A stretch of 60,000 bases of DNA, taken from NCBI RefSeq assembly GCF_026151205.1, contig NC_087075.1, positions 12,944,303-13,004,302 on the forward strand. Direction: 5' to 3'. This DNA is from Bolinopsis microptera. Its lineage: Eukaryota; Ctenophora; Tentaculata; Lobata; Bolinopsidae. How positions within the stretch are numbered: the first letter of the stretch is position 1; every line of letters starts with the position of its first letter. Below, one piece after another: positions 46,250-58,900 of the stretch. Under the pieces are notes generated by a model. It searched no databases and was not told the DNA's origin. It was given only the letters and a program-made list of their open reading frames with translations. The translations under genes and the position numbers were made by a program.

Positions 46250-47160
46250 GATATATATTAGCTGTATTCGATTTAGGTAAGAAGTCACAGAAACTTGGAA
46301 GCTGATTTATTTGTATCTCTCCTAGTTCTGTGTAGGCTGCATTAAGGTTAGATGCTAGGGATACAAAATACTTATATTGAATTCATTAGCTATAACTCTG
46401 CGATCAGTTATCTTTTCATTGTCTATGGTAAATATAGGTCTGATATCACGTTTCTGTTTGCCACGAATTTTATTTATCAGTTCCCAGGTTTTCTTGGAGT
46501 TTCCCTGAGTTTCAAGAAACTTGTCAGAATAATATTCAGATACAGCCTTTTTACGAACCTTTTTTAGAGCCTTTCTATATTCTATATGTAGTCATCATAA
46601 CGGTTTCTTTTATTACAGCAGATAGAACACAGGCATGTGCCCCCTTTTGTGTCAGTTTCGCCTTGTTTACACTTAACTTTCCTGACTTTCGCCCAGTCAT
46701 CATGCAGTCCATGGCAGTGGTTTACTGAGGCTATAATCCCGCCAGTAATCTAGGGGTTGTTCTGGATAGTGCGCTTAGTGGTTTTGGGTACAGCTAGTTT
46801 GCAGGTTTCGTCAATGCTGTTTTTAAAGATATCATGAAAGTTAGTAAAATCTATAATTGGTTCATTGTCTAGTTTGTATTGCATCACTTGATTAATTGAA
46901 TGAATATATACTGTTTGACACACTTCCTCTTGTCTAGTTTGTTACCCAAGACTTCAGCAAATTTATCAGTGTTTGATTTATAATAGTCATAATATTGAGT
47001 GTGCTTGTGAATATTTTTGGTCTTGCTAATTTCCCAGTCAAATATTGTAAATATAGGGAGGTGGTGAGATAATATGTGATCAGTTATGACATTAGGGCTG
47101 GAGTAGATAAGAAGTTGTTTTATCATTTAATAACCTGAATTTGTGTAGTCGATAAGATGT
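46250..47160 (-). pseudogene. Decayed CR1-like LINE ORF2 fragment
   Basis: It matches the central part of the ORF2 at 55966-59367 (linker between endonuclease and reverse transcriptase). Minus-strand reading gives ITDHILSHHLPIFTIFDWEI (like ITHHSPIFNIFNWNV), QYYDYYKSNTDKFAEVLGNK, and a cysteine-containing stretch matching CQCPECSLKRSRYL. Frames are broken by stops and indels. Endonuclease and most of the reverse transcriptase are missing. Identity is visibly low, so it is an old copy or a sister subfamily. Confidence 0.8.
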
Positions 47161-48103
47161 TGTTACCTTTTGTACTTTCATGCTTTATATTAACACTGCA
47201 GCATGAGATTAGTATCCGCTCTGAAACCATAGTGTATAGCGTGTGCATTCTACGATGTTGCCCACATAAAACAAACATACGGGAGCTCTTTCAAATCGTA
47301 GGTTGTGTTTTAGTACGGCTGAGGCATTTTGAAATGATGATCAACACGGCAGAATCAGAAAAAACACTGAAACAATTTCCTAGGTTGATATGACTTTATA
47401 ACTACCAAATTTGCAGGAAGTATGGTATTAGATTCTGATCAGCTGTCTAGACGAATCTTGTCTCTTGCTGAATTCAATTTCAATTATTTCTCTCATCTAA
47501 TGATGTCGCAATCAGCCTGACTGCAATTGTTAGGTAAGATGTTAAGTGATTTTCAGATTTAATTAATATATTTTAGCTTAGTGATGGCCGATGGGTTAAA
47601 GGGTAGAAACTCGTTGAGATAACTGCTTATTCTCTCATGATCAGTGTGTAACTGTCCATAATGTAAAAGTCGTTATCTCACTCATGTTTACGCTAATATA
47701 ATGCATTAAATAGAGGTACAATAACTGGGAGGGAGATAACTATTGTTATCTCCCTGGTCCATCCTTAGTCACTGAGATGTTGCTAATTATTTTAAAAACA
47801 GAAAGTGGCATAACTTATGTTCTGATAAATATTTTTGCTTCAAAATTTTACAGAATGTCAATAACAAGTAGTCAAACATTTGTGGCAAGTTTTGTGTGAG
47901 TGTGAGCTTCACTGAGCTTATTTGACCAATTTAAAATAATTAGCAACATCTCAGCGACCTGTAACAATTTTAAGAGATAAGGATGTGTCCTCTAGAAAGT
48001 TTGACTCTGGAATGTTATATGTAGTAATATTATCGGTCGTTAATTTCCGATGTAAATGCTGCATTCGCTAGCATCATTTCGTAGATCATCAGAGAATGCA
48101 TTT
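47161..48103. other. Intergenic, no supported gene
   Basis: AT-rich. ATAACTGGGAGGGAGATAAC TATTGTTATCTCCC at about 47719-47752 contains a GGGAGATAAC/GTTATCTCCC hairpin. No coding signal. Confidence 0.3.
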
Positions 48104-48240
48104 ACATCACTGCTTATAATATGATAACATGAGTTATATCCCTCGGTCAAACCTCGGGATATAACTCGTTTTATCCAACGAGTTTGTTTTCACAACTCAA
48201 AGTTGTGAAAATAATGTTATCACATTATAAGCAGTGATGT
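48104..48240. repeat. MITE-like inverted repeat
   Basis: Terminal arms ACATCACTGCTTATAATATG and CATTATAAGCAGTGATGT (about 25 bp, one indel) enclose nested hairpins: CCCTCGG..CCTCGGG, and TCACAACT..AGTTGTGA. It could fold over its whole length. Confidence 0.7.
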
Positions 48241-48364
48241 AACTGCTTATTACACCATATAATTATAATACTATATTATAATAAATAGATTCATCAACGT
48301 GGTTCATCAACGTTTCTATAATGATTATAATCGTACTGAATTATCAATTTAGTTTACAAGTCTC

Positions 48365-48635
48365 TTCAGGTATCAAAGGGACACGCCCTGAAGAATGCAG
48401 TGATAACACTAAAGTTATAGAAGCCTACAATAACGATGGTTGCGGTTGGAAAGCTCAGCTCATTACGGTAGAGATTGGGTGTAAGGGCTTTTGGCACTGC
48501 ATACTGTTCCAGCTCTACCCCACTACTTTGAACTTACGAAGAGAACGAAGAAGAAAGTACTGAATGAGGCTGCTTTGGTCGCTCTTCAATGTTCCTATGC
48601 CATCTGGTTAGCCCGTGACAGTAAGAAATGATCTA
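48365..48635 (+). pseudogene. Retroelement-derived C-terminal fragment
   Basis: Two frames, the second shifted, read GCGWKAQLITVEIGCKGFWH and then KRTKKKVLNEAALVALQCSY AIWLARDSKK. The pattern (G-W-x-x-x-x-x-VEIGCKGF, then NEAA...AIWLAR) resembles the C-terminal region of reverse-transcriptase-containing proteins common in cnidarian and fish genomes, by memory only. No catalytic domain nearby. Confidence 0.4.
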
Positions 48636-49054
48636 CCTTCTACGACATCGCAAGGTAGAAGCCATGAACTGTGAAAGCTCATTATACTGAGCCCATAAAA
48701 CATGTGAACGCTGCAACCAGGATCGCAAGTACTGGTGGAATACAGTATGAGTAATGGCTTGCTGACTAGATGTATAGATGGAGTTGCTATCGAACGATAT
48801 AGATAACTCAGGTAAACACGTAAACCTAGGTTATTATAGTAATTTGTTGATTTTTCTCATACACATTATAGCTCTTAAATTAGAAGCAAATCAAAGCCTT
48901 CAGGTTGTGTAGCAGGTTGGTATAGGGCGTGGTAGGTAGCAGGTTGGTAGTATAGGCCGTGGGCTGTGAACTAATTATACTTGGTAATGCTGAAATTTAA
49001 CATATTCGCACAGTACACTTTTCTATGTTATCATGATAGTAAATAGGATTTCGG
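48636..49054. other. Intergenic spacer
   Basis: GAACTGTGAAAGCTCA (about 48667) recurs at about 49441 with the following phrase (CCCATAAA.CATGTGAA), so a diverged duplication of about 50 bp exists. No gene. Confidence 0.3.
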
Positions 49055-49133
49055 CGACTCCTGGCCGACAGCGACTTACATTCTTACGTAGTATTTCGAT
49101 CATGTGCAGATTATCACATGATCGAAATACTAC
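49055..49133. repeat. Stray MULE end and perfect 19-bp hairpin
   Basis: CGACTCCTGGCCGACAGCGAC less one base (49055-49075) matches the inverse of the end of MULE element B at 20 of 21 positions. Twelve bp further, GTAGTATTTCGATCATGTG and its exact inverse (49088-49106, 49115-49133) form a hairpin with an 8-nt loop. Confidence 0.7.
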
Positions 49134-50017
49134 AGAGATAAAATGTCACGAGAACGAGCTATAGTTTTCTTGTAGGCAGTGTAATATTATACCGCTTAAC
49201 TTGTCATTTTCTTCACGGCAGTGCTGTTTTGTTCTGCTTTGAACTAACTATGCGTAATTCAAAAACAAAAAATTCTATCTGAACCGTACGTCGTATGACT
49301 TATGAGTCGGACTTTTTAAAGTTGCGTACAAGTATAACGTACTTTTCCCCCGAAACGAGTCCGTACTTCTCATCTTAGATCTCAAGGCAACACCACTATT
49401 TACCACTTTTTACCACATTCTTACCACATTCTTACCACACGAACTGTGAAAGCTCAGTACTGGGCCCATAAACCATGTGAATTCGAGGAACCATGGAACA
49501 TTCTTTGAAAATCTCAGGTAAAATTTAATAGTTAGTATGTCACTCAGATCTGTAATCTATACACTCAGCTCGGAGCTTAGTCAACTCCCTACACACATTT
49601 AACATTATACACTCCAATCTAATTACCGTTAACTTTAAGTTCAAGTATTTGATACTAGTAGCACGTGCGCGCGGCTCAGATCACGTTCTAGGTCACGGAC
49701 AGAATTATATACAAGTTTCATATAAAATACACTTCCTTTGGCATTGTTTTGTAAGTCTGCCCGCGCTACTATTCCGGCTGTTATCACTGGCGTGCTGAGG
49801 CGCTGGTAAAATATGTTACACTGGTAAAATATGTTACTTTACTTAATCAGCCGATAAGTTTAATGATCAGTGACTGTTTTTGTACGACGCCACCGTAGAA
49901 TTTGCCACCAAAGATTCCCGGACCCACTAACACTTACAGTGTAAACTCTTGTTACCATGGAGACTTGTAAAATGAACCATACTATTAATTATTATAGCTG
50001 ATCACTAACTGCAAAGG
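49134..50017. other. Intergenic, no supported gene
   Basis: A short TTACCACATTC repeat is at about 49417-49438. AT-rich otherwise. Confidence 0.25.
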
Positions 50018-50260
50018 GGTCGTTCACATATTACGTAATCAATATTTGAGCAAATTTTACCCCACTCACCCCTTCCGTAATCAACCGTAATCAATACCCA
50101 ACCCCCCCCTCCTGACAGCATCATTACGTAATCATGGCCTGACCCCCCCCCCCCCCACCTTGACTTTTTTCCTAGAAAACACTTTTATCTACGTTTCATG
50201 TTACCCTGATCATGCTATCATGATGAGCCGAGGGGGGGGGGGGGGGAACTTCGGTATTTT
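50018..50260. repeat. MITE-related sequence with C and G tracts
   Basis: GGGGTCGTTCACATATTACG TAATC at 50018 is an intact left end of the MITE family at 43305, followed by several TTACGTAATC-like phrases, a 15-C tract (about 50142-50156) and a 15-G tract (about 50234-50248). I could not find the matching right end, so it is truncated or rearranged. Confidence 0.5.
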
Positions 50261-50498
50261 CTTAGGTACGTCACGTGAATTGTCAAGTGCAGACGGTAAA
50301 GTGAACGGTTTTCAGTGGTTATTTCCGTCGAAATTTTAAGAAATACGTATGAAGGATGTTTACCTTAGTATTAATAGTTTTAAGAGATTATATTATGTGC
50401 AAATGACACGTGACATGGATCAATCAATATCAATATAGCCACATCAATCAATATCAATATAGCCACACACTGGGATATCATTAGACTTAGCTATTAAA

Positions 50499-50577
50499 GG
50501 GGGGGGGGGGGGGGGGGGGGTCAATGTACGCTTAATTAGTGTACAAAGATGTAGTTGAACCCGCCCCCCCCCCCCCC
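50499..50577. mobile_element. 79-bp element with poly-G/poly-C termini and 7-bp target duplication
   Basis: The left end is 22 G's followed by TCAATGTACG; the right end is GTTGAACCCGC followed by C's (14). TATTAAA flanks both sides (50492-50498 and 50578-50584). The interior is only about 43 bp. It shares the homopolymer ends and 7-bp duplication of the larger element at 13016-13721, but the interiors differ. Confidence 0.65.
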
Positions 50578-51017
50578 TATTAAAATCCCAATCTTTTTTA
50601 CGCTAAACAGAACGGCTATGCTAGAAGCCCTAATAAATGGGTTTTATATAGAATTAAATTCTAAACGCACACTTAATTTTCAGGAGGGGATCAACAATAA
50701 ACAAAGACGATATATTTTTGGTCAGAAATTTGCGGAGTTCATTCGTTTTGCCATCAGTCTTTGCTGCAGTTGTATCTCTCAAAATCAGGTATTCACTATA
50801 TTAGTATATTACTATCCTGCCTGGCTAAAACCCTGGTTATTAAAACTAAAAGCCTTCTTGCATGTTCATCGTTAATTAAAAATAAATCAGATTTGTGAAT
50901 AATTTACTGTCATCTCCTTGGTAATTTCATGATAGAATTTTCTCTCATTTTCATACGTAGTACCTTATTTTCTTTCCCTCAGTGACGGTTTGAGGAGACA
51001 CTGCATCTCACTGCTCG

Positions 51018-51680
51018 GTGAAGACACGGGGATATGTTATCTCTCTCAGAGTCCACTGCACGTCGTCACAGAGCCTCAGTCCGATCAAAGCAAGCAGCAA
51101 AGATCAAAAGAGACTTTACGTCCAATGTCAAACAGATAATCCTTACTTGCTACAGGAACGACGTGTATATATTATAGTAGGAGACCTTCTATCCTTTATT
51201 ATTCACATCCACCAACTCAACAACCAGCCCAGGAAATTACAAGGAATTCCTAGAGCTTGCTTAACTGATACATGGAGAAAGCATAGATATGAAGAAAGGA
51301 TACGTCTTCCAGATACAAAGACCTGGAGCTGACCACCGTCCACCATGCCATCTGCATTAAGAAGATGGCTCTTCACTAGATTATCTAGTAGATACCATTT
51401 CACTGGACGAAGAAGAGAAACGTGTTCACTTTCTTGTCTTCGTTTACTTGAGAGCTTGGTTCAGCGCTTCTTTCCTTGAATCTGCAGCCTCCGACGACAT
51501 CCGTTTCTTACAGAGTCTTCAGAAGTACAAGAGTGTGGACAGAGTATCAGCCATCACCACGATAGTCCTCAACAGGCACACATGGTACCTGACTGGAGAG
51601 CTTATCCCACTATCCTTGTTTGATGAATACCTACCTCTAGAGCGAAGAAGTCTCTTTGTAGCAAGAATAGGACAATAAAC
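51018..51680 (+). pseudogene. Transposon-derived fragment, family uncertain
   Basis: Two frames (51018-51332 and 51448-51678). The second, with FLQSLQKYKSVDRVSAITTI and NRHTWYLTGELIPLSLFDEY, resembles by memory a domain in cnidarian and arthropod transposon-borne proteins (HLWYLTEELVPLALFD type). The first has no recognisable motif, and the two are separated by stops. I cannot name the element. Confidence 0.3.
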
Positions 51681-52754
51681 TCTTGGAGCAATTCAAGTTG
51701 GAACTTGAAAAATTGTTTGGTTGTTATTGAGCCTTATGAACGTCAATTAAGCCTAATTGATCAACATTTATTTGGATATATTTTGGTTTTATGAAACTCT
51801 TTATAATGACCAGGTGGTATGACCAAATAAGGATGTTGGTTTAATTTCTCGTACGGATTAGGGTTTTCAACATACGCTCTACACTCTAGTTTGGGTTTGG
51901 ATTTTAAATAGTCACTAAGGACTACTTGAAGTACGTATGTTATGTATTAGTAAAGTTTTGAGCGATAAATCATCTTTGCATGTTTAGTATAGACCTTGTT
52001 GTGAAACTTAGTACGGTGCTCCGCAGTTAATGTCATTCTGTATTATACGAAAATACATAGCTAGTAAGAGATATGATAATCCCTCGTATCGAAATCTTTG
52101 AAATATCTAATCGATTTAGTCGTAGGGTCCCTATAACCTGGGGACCCCGTTTTAAGTTTTCATACACCTATCAATTGAATATTATTAAAATTAACTAAAG
52201 TCTTATATCAATATAACGACTTTGTTTGAGAACACAAAGCCTGGGGTCCCCGGGTTAATTCAAAGCTAGGAATCATGGTGAACGATTTGTGTATTTCTCG
52301 TAAATCTATTTGCCAATAGTTTATACGAATGACTCCATCATGTACTGTTTGTTCTCTTTAAAGTATGTAATCAAATTATTAGAATATGAAAGTTAACATA
52401 CATACATTTTGTGATATGTCTACCACCTTTTCCCACTTGAAATTGCACTAACTTTGTGTAACTGTAAGGTTAATGTCCGCTATCTCATGTGTACACCTTT
52501 TGATTAAAAAACTGTTATCAATGGTCTATTTCAAAAGTATCATGAATCTATTACAAGTTCTTTTAGTCGAATGTGATAAGCGTCTTGAAAGTTTGCACGA
52601 AGTCAATCCTTTAAAAGTATACTTCTTGCTTAGTAATTTCTACTATTACACGTGTGTCACGCCAAATTATAATGATATCAGTGTGTAAAGTAATCGTTGA
52701 CATCACTCCGCAACTGCGCGTCTTTTGGCGCGTATCTTGCTGGAATTCATCAAT
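51681..52754. other. Intergenic, no supported gene
   Basis: AT-rich. CTGGGGACCCCGTTTTAAG (52139) and CTGGGGTCCCCGGGTTAA (52241) are similar phrases about 100 bp apart, perhaps an old duplication. Confidence 0.25.
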
Positions 52755-53060
52755 TCCTGGCTAGATCGGCGAGATGCGCTACTGTGCCGCGCCGAGCTGC
52801 CATGAATTGACATCGTCAATTAATATTGTAACTCAAAGGTGTGGACTGGCATTTTAGCTAAACCTATAAGCCATAGTAAATCTTTGTAGGTTTATAACCT
52901 ACCATGTACCAGGACGCACGCCGAGTTGGACTCGTCGTATATGGAACAAATATTTTACGAGTATCACCCGTTAAGTTTGATTCACGATGTCAATCCTTCG
53001 CAGCTCTGCAAGGCCCAATGGTGCATTTCGCCGATCTAGCGATCTAATGACGGATGTTAC
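52755..53060. repeat. GC-rich dispersed repeats, second composite
   Basis: It carries the same modules as 44490-44952: CTAGATCGGCGAGATGCGCT and GAGCTGCCATGAATTGACAT CGTCAATTAA (52760-52822), the 95-bp CGCCGAGTTGGACTCGTCG module (52883-52973) and an inverted GCAGCTCTGCAAGGCCCAAT (about 53000). Module order differs from the first composite. Confidence 0.65.
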
Positions 53061-53825
53061 TCGTCTAAATTTCTTCGAAGTAGCGCGCGCCGCTTTCTTC
53101 TCGAAATGTTGCACGACGGCAAGTGCTACGAAGTAGCGCGCGCCGGGCCATTGCTCTAACCAGAGCCCTCTCGCTTGCAGTAGCGCGCGACCTACTTGTG
53201 AAACAAGCGCGTCACGCAGTACGCGTAGGCACATGGCTATGTGAACCGGGCCAGATCATTAACAATGGTCAAGGCGGCGCTCAGCCTGTCATTCCGCCGA
53301 ATCTTTATGAACATAATAGCCTGGGGTCCTCAGGTAATACAAGTGATGATGTTATGTCATAATTGTTACTTTATTTTATTTTTACTTTTGACCAGCAAAA
53401 ACGTAAAATTAGCAAATTTTACAAAAACTCGCGGAAAATTAAACCACGACCGATCCAAAAAAATTCTTCCAAGAGCAATAAAATGTAATTTAGCTTTAAA
53501 ATAATAACAAATTTGTTCGGAAGTTCGGTTTGTGCAGTTCTGTATGCACCCATTCCACCGACTTATCCCGGATAGGGAGGCGGCAACATTTGAAAAAGTT
53601 CGTTACACTAAGTGGCTTTGTAAAAGGACATGAACAAATTTCTTTTAGCACACATTCATTGGAGTGTCGATTTATTGACGTAACACAAGCATCAAAAAAT
53701 AAAGACCTAATTCTGAACTTGTTTGTTTGGGGACCGGTTTTTGGTAAACTGGCCAATGTTTACGAAATCATATGATACATAACACATAACCAATAACAAT
53801 GTAATTTTATTTAATATGAGTAAAA
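53061..53825. other. GC-rich patch then AT-rich spacer
   Basis: AGTAGCGCGCG phrases repeat at about 53080, 53131 and 53180. Frames at 53496-53775 on both strands (81-86 codons) have no recognisable motif. Confidence 0.3.
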
Positions 53826-53886
53826 ATTTAATTGACGATGTCAATTCATGGCAGCTCGGCGCGGCACAGTAGCGCATCGCGCTACA
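53826..53886. repeat. GC-rich dispersed repeat, single copy
   Basis: TTGACGATGTCAATTCATGG CAGCTCGGCGCGGCACAGTA GCGCATCGCGCT is the clearest single copy of the family seen at 44735 and 52755. The first part TTGACGATGTCAA is palindromic. Confidence 0.6.
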
Positions 53887-55965
53887 AAGTAAAAATGAGA
53901 TTTAAATATTGAGCCCTTTACTTTGGCTAGAGAATACTTTCTTAGATATTTTGGACAGTTTTTAATATTGGTAATGTTAATGAATTGTAATTGATTGATA
54001 TGTAATATTTAGGCCCGTGGCCATTTTCACACAAAATGAGAGTTGAAAATTATGATGCAACCTTTATTGTTTATTGTTTAAAAAACCAAAATCTTTAAAA
54101 TTAAAACTTGCATATCATGATTTATTTATTAAAAACATAATGAAAATAAGTTGATTTGATACGACAGATGATCACACGCACTGTTTAAAGCTACTTGTGC
54201 TGGTAATTAACGGTTAGTGAGCAGGACAGAGTCCAGAGTCGATAGTATAGTGCTCTGTATAGTACTCTGTTTGAACCGTAGTTAAATAAAATAAATAAAA
54301 GTAGATAAGCCCAGGTCTTATCAGCACCTGCAAGCGCTATCGTGATAGTGAATGGGCAGTGAAAAATGTGGCATATGGTTAGTGAAACAAATTTTTAGTG
54401 AAACAAATTTAAAATTGTATCCTTTATTTTACAATCATAATATAATAATATTTATAAGCCTCCGTTTTGAAAGTTTTAAATTTTAATATATTCACATTTC
54501 TATTTAAAATTCAATTTAATGTATAAGTCAATAACTGGCCGCCAAAGCCGCGCATTCTTAAAAACATGATTAAATTGTTTATGATTATACGACAAATAGA
54601 AATACATTTAAAATTATCCGTGGTTTTTTTAAAAAATAAATTATAATCTTACCTAAATCCAAAGCCAGCTTTGTAAAATTTACTTTTAGATCAAAATATA
54701 TCGTCAATTCTAAATATTTACAATGCAACATTTCATTAATTTACATACAAGCGTACTCCAGCCCCTGCACGCATCCGTTCTTATGCGGCGCGGCTCAAGC
54801 CGCGCACGCACGTATTATTTTATACTTTTTGCTTTCTAATAAATATCGTGTCAATGTGTACGTCTAAATGTTCATGCTTTGTGTAAACCGAATCCAATTG
54901 AGATTAGTGACAAGGATAAGGACCCAAGTGCCTGTACGGCTTTTTCGGACCCCTGTGGACCACTACTCTTGAAGTCGCTCTACAACTATTGAACATTTAT
55001 AACTGTTATATAATATATAACGACATTTGACAATTATTATCATTAATCTATAATCTAGCTGTCTTGCTGAGGGGGAGGAGTAAACGCTTCACAAACTAAA
55101 GTGCTTACAACATACAAAATTTAAAACCATCAACACGGTTATAGTTCATATCAAGGGCCAATTTGGTATACCTCTATTTCGTTGTAATATCTAGTATATC
55201 TTCACATCTTAATACTATAATGAAATACAATAGGATACATGTTTCGAGAAAGAAAGGTTAGTCCGATTATTAACAAAAGTAAACAAAAGTCCATCAGGGA
55301 CTCCACGGAGTCGAAAAAGGTACACGGCTGCTGTCTGGTGCTGCTAGGCATTTATTGATCAAGATGTTTTATTGTATTGGTTTTTGATGATTCTATTGTT
55401 CGTGACTAATCAAGTTCTAAGTGGGGGTATAAAGTGCTGCTTAAGATACTTCGTCATCTCATGTCCAGTATAATGAATAAGATAGTAAACAATATAGTTT
55501 CAGTAGTTGACCCATACAGTTAAGTCCGTCATAACTCACAATTGTTTAGTCATCTGTCAAATGTCAAAGTCGTTGTGTGTTTAGTCGCTGAGTTAGCAGT
55601 AAGATAAGTTGTTACGCGCGCGCGCGTTTAATCCCGTCGACGTGAAATGTGACAATGAAAACGCTACAGAATTATTGTTTTCGCGCGTTACGTAGAATTT
55701 ACTAGTGTGTAATACTGGTTAACACTGGGTGTACACTGAGTGTAAGTCGCTAAGTTTCATATACGAGCCGAATATTTCTAATTTTGAGTGTATCGTGAGC
55801 ATGTTTTACAGTGCAATTGTTCGGTACTAGTGTGTTTGTGTGTATATATAAATATATCATCTGTGGAGTATGGTGTGTGGACTGTGGTAAATAATGTGTT
55901 TAGTTGGAGTGCAGTGGTTGCATGTATGAGGAAAGATAAGTGGTTATTTTAGTAACTCACATTAA
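53887..55965. other. Intergenic, includes probable LINE 3' flank
   Basis: AT-rich, no supported gene. A (CG)n stretch GCGCGCGCGCG lies at about 55616-55626. The region just left of 55966 should hold the 3' UTR of the LINE to its right, but I could not locate its end. Confidence 0.3.
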
Positions 55966-58900
55966 TCAAAACTTGAGCTTATTCGTGGCAAAATTAAGCT
56001 CACACCAATCAAGTGTATCATGCTTGAATTGCAATTCTTGTAAAGCAATTTTCAATGTATTCTTAAACCCGTTTGTCGGAGTATTAAAACTTATCTTACT
56101 TGATGTTTGTCGACAGCTGTTCCACATGTAGGATGATTGGTAGATGAATTGTGAGGATGGTTGTGATGTGATGAAATAATCCTCTCGTCGTGGTGACCTG
56201 TTAAATGATGAGTACAGTGATAATGGTTCCTCTAACTTATTAATTTTGAATAGTTCTAAGAGACAAGTGTACTTATACAGGTTGTGAACAGTTAACAATT
56301 TCTGATTCTTAAACAAGGGTTTAGAGTGTTCTTTTTTGTAAAAGTCCACACCTAGTCTTTGCTCACCAAATGGTCGTGTCCGGGCACAAGTTCTAAATTT
56401 TTCTAAGTAAGCTTCTTTATCCCCAAATAGAATTCTTATACACTTTTTCTGTGTTTTAAAGAGAGGTTCGAGTCGGTTGTTGCTAATACCACCCCATACA
56501 GATATTCCAAATCCCAAATGTGATTCGAATAAAGTATGGTATAAATCCTTATAATACTGTTTAGGGACAATGTGTCGTATTCTGCATAACTTACCTACTT
56601 CACATTTAAGTTTTGAGTTAAGTGACCGTGTGTGAGTTTTCCAATTAAGTTGATCATCGATAATGACACCTAGAAATTTAGCTTCTTGGACTTTTTTAAT
56701 GACAACATTGTTCAAAGTTAATATGTTCTCGTCATTTTCTACTTCCTCTTTGGCACGTGACGGTCTAAAGTGGATAAAACAGCATTTCTTAATGTTAATA
56801 TGTAATAAGTTTAGTTTCATATACTTATAAACAGATGCTAAAACTTCATTTCCCTTTTCGTACAGTCTTCTGACACATGTTTCTTCAATAAATATGTTAG
56901 TGTCATCGGCAAATAGTATAAACGTTCCTATAATTGATGAGTTTCGGATGTCATTTATGTAGATGATAAACAGCAGGGGACCTAAACAGGACCCTTGGGG
57001 CACTCCGTAGACAACGGGCAGTTTCTCAGAGTCTTCACCTAATACTGAGACATACTGGTATCTATTCGACAGGTAACTTGCTATAAGGTTGTTTGCATTT
57101 CCACGGATCCCATAATTTTCTAACTTATGCAGTAACTTTTCATGTGAGATTGTATCAAAAGCTTTGCTAAGATCAATAAATATTCCAAGTACGTGTTGTT
57201 TTTTCTTGAGACGTGATTCTATGTGGTTAACTGAGTAATTTAAAGCATAACTAGTCGAATGATTTTTACGGAATCCGTACTGGTTTTCATACAAGGAATT
57301 CTGTGAATGAAAGAAGCTATATAATCTGTTGAATATAATTTTTTCAAATATTTTACCAAATACTGCAAGTGTCGACACAGGTCTATAATTTTCAAGGAGT
57401 TCCTGGTTATCTTTCTTGTAAATTGGACTAATCCTTCCAATCTTAAGGTCATCAGGGAATATGCCATCTTTCATACATTCATTGTACAGTACAGTAAGTA
57501 GAGGAGTGACTATTTTTGAGGACTGTTTTACAACATGAATAGGAATATCACTTGCCTTACCGTTCTTAAGTTCAGATATGATTTTGCTAACCTCGTCTGT
57601 TGTGCAGTCATGCATGTAAATGCTGGAGGTGTTTGAGAGCGGTAAATAGTCATAGAAACTAGGTAGATTGTTTATGTTCATTTGACCAAGTTCATTGTAA
57701 GCAGTATTTAGGTCAGAGGCCAATGATACGAAATACTTATTGAATTCGTTTGCTATGATCCTCCTGTTCGTTATCTTAACGTTGTCTATGGTGAACAGCG
57801 GCTTTATTTCACGCCGCCGTTTTCCTCTTATACTATTAATTAGTTCCCAGGTCTTTTTACTATTCCCGCTATTTTCTGCAAATTTACCAGAGAAGTAATC
57901 TGTTTTCACTGTTTGACGTGTTTTCTTTAGGACTTTTCTGTATTCTTTGTAGATAAGGTAGCGACTACGTTTTAGTGAGCATTCAGGGCACTGGCAAATC
58001 CCGCCCTTGTTATCAGTTTCCCCGAGTTTACATTTTCTATTTCTTATCTCAACCCAATTTTCGTACAGTTTATGCTGATTATTAATTGAGCAAATGAGAC
58101 CGGGAGTTATCCAAGGGTTAACCTTAACAGTTCTCTTAGAGGTTTTCGGGGTTTCTAGTTTAAACGATTTTTCGATGCAGTTTTTGTAAGTGTCATGGAA
58201 TTCAGTAAAGTTATGGATTATTTTAGTTTTAAGCTCATCTTCAAGATCCACTAGGAAGCCGTTAACATTTGATTGACAGAAATCGTAATACTGTTTAATA
58301 GAAGTTTTTCCAGAGTTGACTTCAACATTCCAGTTAAATATGTTAAAAATAGGCGAGTGGTGAGTTATTCGTTCTTTTAGGGTGCCTGAAGTAATAACAT
58401 TCTCAATGTCGTTGGTAATTATGTTGTCTATGCAAGATGCTTTACAGCCTGGTTTTTCGTGAGTAGCAATAGATATTAACGGACAAAATCCTTTACTGAA
58501 CAATATTTCTTCATATTTTTGTACATTTTTGTTATCTTTATCATGAAGATCGATATTAAAGTCTCCAGCTAGATAACTAAACTTCGGCATGTGATCAAGA
58601 AGGTTAGAAAGTTCAACTAGAGCTTGGGAAATACAGCCACTTGGTGGACGATACAAAACACCTACATTAACAGGTTGATCTTCGTTACTTAATGATAAGA
58701 CAAGTATTTCTAGATTTTCTGTGACTTGTGATATATTTTCAATTACTGTAGCATTTAATCTATCGTCAACATAAAGGGCTACTCCAGTGCCCTTTTGTTT
58801 GTTAGGTGCTGTGTCCTGATAGTAACTATTATAACCGTCGAGCTGAAATAGGTTGCTTAATTCTTTCCCAGTGTTGGTTTCAGCTAGGCCTATTACGGAG

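Noticed and set aside
53496-53775. Overlapping frames of 81-87 codons on both strands
   Set aside because: No recognisable domain, no splice or promoter context, and mutual overlap.
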